A DNA stretch of 64,000 bases from the NCBI RefSeq assembly GCF_040436365.1, contig NZ_AP026369.1, positions 1,241,501 through 1,305,500 on the forward strand, read 5' to 3'. The DNA is from Hydrogenimonas sp. SS33 (GTDB lineage Bacteria > Campylobacterota > Campylobacteria > Campylobacterales > Hydrogenimonadaceae). Shown here in pieces: positions 43,992 through 49,733 of the stretch. Positions within the stretch are counted from its first letter, which is position 1, and each line of letters begins with the position of its first letter. The notes below the pieces were generated by a model that did no database searches, was not told where the DNA came from, and saw only the letters and a program-made list of their open reading frames with translations. The position numbers were made by a program, and so were the translations under genes.

Positions 43992-45284
43992 ATGGGAAAA
44001 AGCGTCTCTCTGTTCGCCTCTCTCTTATTGCTGCTCTGGTTGACGGGCTGTGGCCCCAAACAGCCCGCCACGCCGGCTCTTTACAGTGATATCACGCCGT
44101 TTCTGCAGGCGGCTCCGGCGCCTTTGGGCACAAAGGAGGCGACACGCCTCTACACCGACTTCCTCGCACACCGGTACGCGCCTTGGCAGATGGAAGAGCT
44201 CAACATCACCTGCGAAGAGGCGGCCTGGACATATGACCACTACCGCAACAGAAAACTGATCGGCGAAAATCTTCGTCCCATTCCGGCAGAAACTCTGGAA
44301 AAATGGATCGACAACGCCCGTTTCGAGGCTTTCAACTCTCTGCATATCCGCGCCATTACGACACACCCCACCTCTTTGCGGCTTCTTCCGACCGATAAGC
44401 CGATCTTCTACGACCCCGCCCTGCCCGGCGAGGGTTTCCCTTTCGACACCAACCAGAACAGCGGCCTCAAGGCGATGACCCCGCTTCTCGTCTCCCACCT
44501 GAGCCGTGACGGCGGATGGGCCTTCGTGCAGTCTCCTTTCGCCATCGGATGGGTTCGTGTGCGGGATATCGTCGCCCTGAAAGAGGCTATGGCGGAAAAG
44601 ATCATGGAAACCCCTCTTGCCGTATGGCTCGACGAGAACGGCCCCGTCAAAGATACGGGCAACTATTTTCTCTTTTACGCCAAACTGGGGACACTCTTTC
44701 CCGTCGAATCCCGGACGGATGGAGAGTATCGGCTCGCGGTTGTGCAAAACTGCAGCGGCATCGCCCATTTCAGAGATGCCGAGACTGATGCCTGCCGGGC
44801 AGAAGCGATGCCCCTCGCCATGACCCGGGAAAACATCGCCCGCGTAGCGGAGCGGCTCCTGGACGAACCCTACGGATGGGGCGGCCTCTACCGGGACAGA
44901 GACTGCTCCGCCATGACCCGTGACTTTTTCGCACCCTTCGGCATCTGGCTTCCACGCAACTCCTCGGCTCAGGCGAATGTCGGCAGGAAAATCCTCTTGA
45001 AAGGGTTGGAGAGTGCCGAAAAAGAGCGCCTGATCATCGAAAAGGGCGTTCCCTTCCGCACCCTCATCCACCTGCCCGGCCACATTATGCTCTATGTCGG
45101 GCACCGAAACGGCAGGGCCTACGTCATGCACAACCTCTGGGGCATCCGAACCGAAGAGAACGGACGATATATCATCGGCAAAGCGGTTATCACCGACCTG
45201 CATCCGGGTGAGAACCTTCCCGGTGTCGACAGAGACGACCTTCTTGTAAATCGGATCGATTCGATGAACATCGTTGTGGAGTGA
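43992..45284 (+). CDS. SH3-domain NlpC/P60 (C40) peptidoglycan peptidase lipoprotein
   Basis: This 430-aa protein has a lipoprotein signal (LFASLLLLLWLTGCG). ATG 43992 is favoured over GTG 43986 because AAGGTG is 5 bp upstream. The middle holds bacterial SH3-like regions (SRDGGWAFVQSPFAIGWV, with WV at the strand end). The C-terminal C40 domain has catalytic Cys in YRDRDCSAMTRDFF, His in LPGHIMLYVG and a polar third residue in VMHNLWG. It probably cleaves peptide stems in the periplasm. It overlaps or abuts dnaX, so the two may share transcription. Confidence 0.88.
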   Translation: MGKSVSLFASLLLLLWLTGCGPKQPATPALYSDITPFLQAAPAPLGTKEATRLYTDFLAHRYAPWQMEELNITCEEAAWTYDHYRNRKLIGENLRPIPAETLEKWIDNARFEAFNSLHIRAITTHPTSLRLLPTDKPIFYDPALPGEGFPFDTNQNSGLKAMTPLLVSHLSRDGGWAFVQSPFAIGWVRVRDIVALKEAMAEKIMETPLAVWLDENGPVKDTGNYFLFYAKLGTLFPVESRTDGEYRLAVVQNCSGIAHFRDAETDACRAEAMPLAMTRENIARVAERLLDEPYGWGGLYRDRDCSAMTRDFFAPFGIWLPRNSSAQANVGRKILLKGLESAEKERLIIEKGVPFRTLIHLPGHIMLYVGHRNGRAYVMHNLWGIRTEENGRYIIGKAVITDLHPGENLPGVDRDDLLVNRIDSMNIVVE

Positions 45285-45359
45285 CGTTTTTTGACATTTA
45301 AACGGCGCTTTGCACCTCTTGGATTTTCGTTTTTTGAATAAATATGGTATAAATTAAGC

Positions 45360-45623
45360 ATGGAATTTGAATATGATCCTCTCAAAAGCAGATCAAACCT
45401 TCAAAAACACGGTATTGATTTCGAGCAGGCAAAAGTACTTTGGGAGGATGAGAGAATGGTAGAAATTCCTCTCTCATTTCCTGATGAACCCAGACAACTG
45501 TTCATCGGGAATGTGAATGGGAAAATTTGGAGTGCCGTTACAACCAGGAGAAACGGAAAGATACGGATTATTTCCGTTAGACGAGCCAGAAAAAAGGAGA
45601 TTGAAATTTATGATAACAGCTGA
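45360..45623 (+). CDS. brnT: BrnT-family ribonuclease toxin
   Basis: This 87-aa protein opens FEYDPLKSRSNLQKHGIDFEQA, the BrnT signature (D-x-x-K-x-x-x-N-x-x-K-H). Later it has RQLFIGNVNGKIWSAVTTRR and IRIISVRRARKKEIEIY, the RelE-like core. A TATAAA -10-like box lies 7 bp before the ATG, so the message may be nearly leaderless. It overlaps brnA by 14 bp, in the usual toxin-first order. Confidence 0.9.
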   Translation: MEFEYDPLKSRSNLQKHGIDFEQAKVLWEDERMVEIPLSFPDEPRQLFIGNVNGKIWSAVTTRRNGKIRIISVRRARKKEIEIYDNS

Positions 45624-45840
45624 AGAGTTTGACAAAAAGTTTGACGATAACGAAGATATCGAAGCCTATATCGATTGGAGCAAAGCGACGCGCCCCAATC
45701 TGGAACAAAAGAGGGTCAATCTGGACCTTCCGATGTGGATGATCGATCGGCTCGATCGGGAGGCCAAAAGGCTGGGAGTCGCACGTCAGGCTATCATGAA
45801 AATTTTCCTGGCGGAAAAACTGGAAAAGCTCTCATCCTAA
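45610..45840 (+). CDS. brnA: BrnA-family antitoxin
   Basis: This 76-aa protein starts at ATG 45610. ITAEEFDKKFDDNEDIEAYID is the flexible toxin-binding N-terminus. RVNLDLPMWMIDRLDREAKRLGV is the ribbon-helix-helix DNA-binding part, and SRQ-like ARQAIMKIFLAEKL follows. BrnA neutralises BrnT and represses the operon. Its 3' end overlaps the convergent MagIII gene by 9 bp. Confidence 0.9.
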   Translation: MITAEEFDKKFDDNEDIEAYIDWSKATRPNLEQKRVNLDLPMWMIDRLDREAKRLGVARQAIMKIFLAEKLEKLSS

Positions 45841-46491
45841 CGGGGCAGTGTCGACCCGTTTGCCTTTTTTATACCGTTTGCAGTACTCCACGATCATGCC
45901 GTGGAAAAGGGCGTAGATCTGCGCCTTCGGCAGGGTCGGGAAGAGGGCTCTGACTTTGATATCGTAATCTTTCAGCCCCTCTATCAGCCACGCCTGAATG
46001 GCTCTGTAACTCTCGAACTCGTACCCCAGCGCTTTCAAAAGCACCGCGGTGTAGGCGTCCACAACCATCGCTTCCCGGTAGCAGGCGTAGTTCAAAATCG
46101 CGTCCGCGGTCTCCTCGCCGACCCCTTTTTTGCCAAGCAGCCAGGGGCGGTCCACCTCTACCTGAAAAGTTTCGAAATCGCCAAATTTGTCGCGGATGGC
46201 CTGGTTCAGCAGTTTGAGGCGTTTGGCCTTGGTATTGTAGAAACCGGCGGGCTTGATCGCTTCCCGCAGCGTCGCTTCGTCAAGCTGCGCCAATCCTTCC
46301 ATATCCAACGCATCCAGCCCGCGCAGGTTTTCCAGTGCCTCCTCCACCTTCTGCCACCGTGTATTCTGGGTCAGGAGCGCACCGATAACCACTTCGTAGC
46401 TCCCGCTGTTGGGCCACCACCAGGGGTCACGCTCCTGAATGGGAAAATCCTGCATGTGCAATGCTTCGAGAAGTTCGTAACTGTTTGTCAT
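45832..46491 (-). CDS. 3-methyladenine DNA glycosylase, MagIII type
   Basis: This 219-aa member of the endonuclease III superfamily lacks the C-terminal 4Fe-4S cysteines. The opening PWWWPNSGSYEVVIGALLTQN, with IKPAGFYNTKAKRL, closely follows Helicobacter MagIII. The helix-hairpin-helix is LLGKKGVGEETADAILNYA. The catalytic Asp is in MVVDAYTAVLL. It removes alkylated purines such as 3-methyladenine. The start lies just inside the divergent promoter region at 46485. Confidence 0.9.
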   Translation of the reverse strand: MTNSYELLEALHMQDFPIQERDPWWWPNSGSYEVVIGALLTQNTRWQKVEEALENLRGLDALDMEGLAQLDEATLREAIKPAGFYNTKAKRLKLLNQAIRDKFGDFETFQVEVDRPWLLGKKGVGEETADAILNYACYREAMVVDAYTAVLLKALGYEFESYRAIQAWLIEGLKDYDIKVRALFPTLPKAQIYALFHGMIVEYCKRYKKGKRVDTAPLG

Positions 46492-46513
46492 GGCCGACTC
46501 TTTGTGCTATAAT
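46485..46513 (+). promoter_or_regulatory. Near-consensus sigma-70 promoter
   Basis: TTGTCA (46485-46490), exactly 17 bp, then TATAAT (46508-46513). Transcription would start near 46520 toward the + strand, opposite to both flanking genes, into a heavily structured leader and a 19-codon ORF. Confidence 0.75.
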
Positions 46514-46519
46514 CTAAGG

Positions 46520-46642
46520 GATGAGTAGAACTTCGTTGTGGTCAACGGGGTGGCAAGCCTGCCGGAATGTTCCGGCAGGCTTTTTTTTTGCCACCCCGAG
46601 ACCACACCGAAGGGGACATCATGTGGCGGCTACTACTCATCA
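46520..46642 (+). ncRNA. Highly structured leader / candidate small RNA
   Basis: From the expected start, nested inverted repeats pair 5' with 3': GATGAGTAG with CTACTCATC, CTTCG with CGAAG, TGTGGTC with GACCACA, and CGGGGTGGCAA with TTGCCACCCCG. Together they enclose a 12-bp terminator hairpin at 46555-46582 followed by T9. Termination there would give an RNA of about 70 nt. Readthrough would give a folded mRNA hiding the start codon of the 19-aa peptide. I recognise no known RNA family. Confidence 0.55.
46555..46589 (+). terminator. Intrinsic terminator inside the leader
   Basis: A perfect 12-bp stem (AAGCCTGCCGGA/TCCGGCAGGCTT) with a 4-nt loop runs into nine T. It is active only for + strand transcription. 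Confidence 0.8.
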
Positions 46643-46680
46643 TTCTGCTTCTCTGCCTCTTGACTAAGAAGCTCTATTGA
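46621..46680 (+). CDS. 19-aa hydrophobic peptide, type I toxin-like
   Basis: The ORF MWRLLLIILLLCLLTKKLY is preceded by AGGGGA at short spacing. It is a single hydrophobic helix with a basic C-terminus. In length and composition it resembles the 19-aa Ibs peptides of E. coli type I toxin-antitoxin pairs. The start codon lies in the distal stem of the leader, so translation would be occluded, as in known type I toxin messages. A 12-bp perfect hairpin (46686-46714) follows. No antisense promoter was recognised, and homology is not established. Confidence 0.45.
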   Translation: MWRLLLIILLLCLLTKKLY

Positions 46681-46685
46681 CCGTC

Positions 46686-46714
46686 ACAGGCAGGAGATCT
46701 TGTCTCCTGCCTGT
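46686..46714. other. Perfect 12-bp hairpin between the peptide ORF and the YmdB-type gene
   Basis: ACAGGCAGGAGA pairs with TCTCCTGCCTGT around a 5-nt loop. It lies 5 bp beyond the stop of each flanking ORF and could end both converging transcripts. It lacks a T-run on either strand. Confidence 0.55.
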
Positions 46715-46719
46715 CCCCT

Positions 46720-47538
46720 TCAAACGGCCTCCTCCACCCTCGCCTTGAGTGAAACTTCCATCTTTCCGTCGTCGTAACAGCGCACTTTGTAGGCGTCGGC
46801 ACAACGCCCCTCCCGCAGTTCGAAAACGATCATCTGCAGCATCGCCCTGCACTTGTCGGGCACGTCGAAGCGTCCGGGCAGGCCGGTCAGGAACCGCTCG
46901 ATGGGGACTTTGGCGTCCATACCGATGACATTGTCCCTGCAGCCCGTCAGGCCGATGTCGGTGACATAGCCGCACCCCGCGTCGATGACCAGGTCATCGG
47001 TGCCGACATGGGTATGGGTGCCGACGATGACGCTGGCGGAATCTTTGAGCATCATCAGCATCGCCCGCTTCTCGCTGGTCGCTTCGGCATGAAAGTCCAT
47101 GACGATATGCCTGATCCCCTCCGCCCGAAGCGTCTCCACCAGATTCGCCGCGCTGCGAAAGGGGTTCTCCACCATCGGCATACCGTAATGCCCCATAATG
47201 TTCACGACCGCCAGCGTTTCGCCCCCCACTTCGAAAATGCGCATGCCCCGGCCTGGCACCCCCTCGGGATAGTTGGCGGGGCGCAGCAGAGGCATCGACT
47301 CCAACAGCCCGGCGATCTCCTTTTTGTCCCACGTATGGTTGCCCCCGGTCATCACGTCGATACCGGCGGCAAAAAGCTCTTTGGCATTCTTTTCCGTCAG
47401 GCCGAATCCATGGCTGGCGTTTTCATAGTTGGCGACGACGAAATCCAACCCTTCGCTCTCCCGCAGTTTCGGAACGAAGGTTTTCACCATCTTCCGCCCC
47501 GGCCGCCCGACGATGTCGCCGATAAAACCGAGCTTCAT
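46720..47538 (-). CDS. YmdB-type metallophosphoesterase
   Basis: This 272-aa protein starts at ATG 47538 (MKLGFIGDIVGRPGRKMVK), with GGAG 7 bp upstream. Metal-binding motifs are FIGDIVG, NYENASHGFG, TGGNHTWD, MDFHAEATSEK and GTHTHVGTDD, the TIGR00282 calcineurin-like family. Bacillus YmdB is a cyclic-nucleotide phosphodiesterase affecting biofilm choice. The role in Campylobacterota is unknown. Two heptad arrays lie just upstream of its RBS. Confidence 0.88.
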   Translation of the reverse strand: MKLGFIGDIVGRPGRKMVKTFVPKLRESEGLDFVVANYENASHGFGLTEKNAKELFAAGIDVMTGGNHTWDKKEIAGLLESMPLLRPANYPEGVPGRGMRIFEVGGETLAVVNIMGHYGMPMVENPFRSAANLVETLRAEGIRHIVMDFHAEATSEKRAMLMMLKDSASVIVGTHTHVGTDDLVIDAGCGYVTDIGLTGCRDNVIGMDAKVPIERFLTGLPGRFDVPDKCRAMLQMIVFELREGRCADAYKVRCYDDGKMEVSLKARVEEAV

Positions 47539-47561
47539 CGGCAAACTCCGTTTGCAAAAAA

Positions 47562-47589
47562 AGTGAACGGTGAACGGTGAACGGTGAAC
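47562..47589. repeat. Heptad array upstream of the YmdB-type gene (4 units)
   Basis: AGTGAAC followed by three perfect GGTGAAC units: the least degenerate array in the window. Same unit as at 18182 and 38331. Confidence 0.9.
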
Positions 47590-47603
47590 GGATATTTGGT
47601 CCT

Positions 47604-47631
47604 AATGACCAGTGACCAGTGACCAGTGACT
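47604..47631. repeat. Second heptad array between the SixA-like and YmdB-type genes (4 units)
   Basis: AATGACC, two AGTGACC and AGTGACT, starting 14 bp after the previous array and ending just past the SixA-like stop codon. Confidence 0.88.
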
Positions 47632-47632
47632 C

Positions 47633-48136
47633 TCATTTCTCTCTCTTCAGTTTTTTCGGGTAGTCGAACAGCACCGTATGCCCTTTCATCCGGCACGCAT
47701 CATCCCAGCTTTTGGCGTCGAAAGCGATACCGACGATGCCTGCGGTAGGAATGTTGTCGATGGCGACATCCCCCAGCAGATTGGCGAGCATCGTCAGGCC
47801 CGGGTTGTGGCCCACGATCATGACCCGCTTGGCATCGTCGGGAAGCTGGCAGACCAGATAGAGCAGCGACTGGGGCGAGGCTTCGTAGATCCCGTCGCGC
47901 CACTCGATCCTGGCGACATCGTAGCCGATTTTCTCGGCGACGATCTTCGCCGTCTTCTTCGCCCGTTTGGCAGGCGACGACACGATGAGGTCCGGTTTGA
48001 TCCCCAGTTTCTTCAAATGCTCCCCCATCAGCGGGGCATCCTCTTTGCCGCGATGGTTCAGGGGCCGGTCGAAATCAGCCAGCGCCGGGTCGTCCCAACT
48101 CGACTTGGCGTGGCGCAGTATGAAAAGTTCTTTCAT
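47633..48136 (-). CDS. SixA-like histidine phosphatase
   Basis: This 167-aa protein starts at ATG 48136 (MKELFILRHAKSSWDD), chosen over 48142 by RBS spacing. The catalytic LRHAKS motif is at residues 7-12. VSSPAKRAKKTAKIV gives the second Arg. VMIVGHNPGLTMLAN gives the second His. It belongs to the SixA branch of the histidine phosphatase superfamily, which dephosphorylates phosphohistidine in relay proteins. The natural substrate here is unknown. Confidence 0.88.
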   Translation of the reverse strand: MKELFILRHAKSSWDDPALADFDRPLNHRGKEDAPLMGEHLKKLGIKPDLIVSSPAKRAKKTAKIVAEKIGYDVARIEWRDGIYEASPQSLLYLVCQLPDDAKRVMIVGHNPGLTMLANLLGDVAIDNIPTAGIVGIAFDAKSWDDACRMKGHTVLFDYPKKLKREK

Positions 48137-48145
48137 CGGCATTTC

Positions 48146-49294
48146 CTATCGGACCGCATCCAGGGAGCGGCTTGCATTGATTTTTCCATAGCCGTAATAG
48201 ATATTGAAACCTTGGTTGTCATATCTGATTCCACCGATTTTATCCGCATTGCAGGTAACGGCATTGTAGACATCTTCCCTGGTAAGATTGGGGTTGGCTT
48301 CCAGAAGCTGTGCCACGACACCGGTTACGATAGGGGCTGCGGCGGAGGTCCCGGCAAATGCGTTGTCATCGTCATAAACCAGGTAGTCTCCACTGCTTTC
48401 TCCCGCCCTTCCGCTCTGATCCAGTGTCGTGATACCGATATACTCTCCGCTATACTCTCCGCCAGGCGCCATGATATCCAAACTGCTGCCATAGTTGCTG
48501 TAATAGGTTCTCAGATTGTCACGGTCTGTGGCACCCACGGCAATGACTTCGGGAATAGAGGATTCGTCGTTGCCGATATATTGATCTTCGTTGCCCGCTG
48601 CGAAGACGATGACCGTTCCCTTTCCATTCCGGCCGCTGCGGGCCAAATCGACAATGGCGCTTCTTACCGAATCGCTCACATCGCCGCTTCCCCAACTGCA
48701 ATTGACCACATCGACCCCCCATTCCCGCGCCTTCTGAAAGGCCTCCACAATCTGACTTGTCGATATATTTTGATTGAAAGGAAGGCGGATGAAGTAAAGA
48801 TCGACATCCGGTGCCACACCGACCGGGCCGATGTCGTTGTTATCGGCGGCAATGACCCCCGACACCTCCGTACCGTGATTGTCCTCATCCCGCGGCGGTG
48901 TTACATCGGTCGTTCCGCTTTCGACATCGTATGTGGCGACGACTCTTCCCTGCAGATCGGGATGATGCACATCGAGCCCGTCGTCGATGACCGCAACCTT
49001 GATATGGCGCCCCAGAAAACGGTGGTCACCGTCCATATGAATGGAGGCTTCGTCACTGATACCGTTGGCGACATAGAAACCCCTGTCGTAATGAATCGCC
49101 CACTGCTGATAATAGAGAGGATTGGCGGCAAGTGTATGTATAGGCGGCAGTGCAGGCAGACCGGTTTTGTTGTAATCCTGCTTGCTGCAGGTGAACGGTT
49201 GTCCACCGCTGCCGCCTCCGCCTCCGCCACAGCCTGTCAAAAGGGCCAAAAGCGCCGTTGCCGCTATCGCCGAAACAAGAGCTCCCCTTCTCAT
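48146..49294 (-). CDS. Subtilisin-like serine protease lipoprotein (S8)
   Basis: This 382-aa protein has a lipoprotein signal (LLALLTGC) and a Gly-rich linker. The catalytic triad is complete: Asp in VAVIDDGLDVHHPD, His in NHGTEVSGVIAA and Ser in FAGTSAAAPIVTG. The oxyanion Asn is in IVFAAGNED. It lacks its own propeptide; the gene just upstream encodes one. ATGA overlap (49291-49294) couples the two. It is probably anchored at the outer membrane facing the periplasm or surface. Substrate unknown. Confidence 0.92.
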   Translation of the reverse strand: MRRGALVSAIAATALLALLTGCGGGGGGSGGQPFTCSKQDYNKTGLPALPPIHTLAANPLYYQQWAIHYDRGFYVANGISDEASIHMDGDHRFLGRHIKVAVIDDGLDVHHPDLQGRVVATYDVESGTTDVTPPRDEDNHGTEVSGVIAADNNDIGPVGVAPDVDLYFIRLPFNQNISTSQIVEAFQKAREWGVDVVNCSWGSGDVSDSVRSAIVDLARSGRNGKGTVIVFAAGNEDQYIGNDESSIPEVIAVGATDRDNLRTYYSNYGSSLDIMAPGGEYSGEYIGITTLDQSGRAGESSGDYLVYDDDNAFAGTSAAAPIVTGVVAQLLEANPNLTREDVYNAVTCNADKIGGIRYDNQGFNIYYGYGKINASRSLDAVR

Positions 49295-49683
49295 CGCAGT
49301 TGCCTCTTTTTGGCGATATCCGGCTGGGCGACTATGACATCGGGCAGCACATAGAGTGCATCGGCCGCCTCGATCGCCGCCTCGGGAGAGGAAGCTTCCA
49401 GCAGATAGAGGTTGCCCAACCGGTATTTTTTCAGAAGCTTCAGACGAAATCGCTGCAGGTACTTCTGCACATCGGCACCCGCTTCGAATTTCACCAGCAA
49501 CCTTTTCGAGACGACGATCTCAGCGCCCGAAGGCTCTTTGAAACGGCGCTCCCGGGCCAAAGAACGCGTCGCAGCCCGCTTTTCCACCGGCTGCAGATAG
49601 ACCTTTTTCCCGTTGTTCATGTAGTAAAGGCTCTCGGCAAAAAGCAGATTTGCCACTATCAGGGGCAATAGAATTTTTCTCAT
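49291..49683 (-). CDS. Separately encoded subtilase propeptide-like protein
   Basis: This 130-aa secreted protein has a signal peptide (MRKILLPLIVANLLFAES). It continues YYMNNGKKVYLQPVEKR, as do N-termini of related fused S8 proteases, and ends with a propeptide-like alpha/beta unit (LLVKFEAGADVQKYL, NLYLLEASSPEAAIEAADAL, VLPDVIVAQPDIAKKRQLR). It would fold and inhibit the protease encoded immediately downstream, as an intermolecular chaperone. Translational overlap with the protease supports this. The propeptide role is inference. Confidence 0.7.
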   Translation of the reverse strand: MRKILLPLIVANLLFAESLYYMNNGKKVYLQPVEKRAATRSLARERRFKEPSGAEIVVSKRLLVKFEAGADVQKYLQRFRLKLLKKYRLGNLYLLEASSPEAAIEAADALYVLPDVIVAQPDIAKKRQLR

Positions 49684-49733
49684 TCGTCTCCTTCCGACAA
49701 ACAGACATCGTCAGTAAACAATCGGCCCTTTTT

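Noticed and set aside
46521-46664. 44-codon ATG frame starting at the expected transcript start of the structured leader
   Set aside because: No room for an RBS, it runs through the terminator hairpin and T-run, and it gives a low-complexity peptide. More likely chance.
48440-48470. Apparent short direct repeat TACTCTCCGC in the subtilisin gene
   Set aside because: It simply encodes the local GEYSGEYIG repeat of the protease. The period is not 7 and it is not part of the heptad family.
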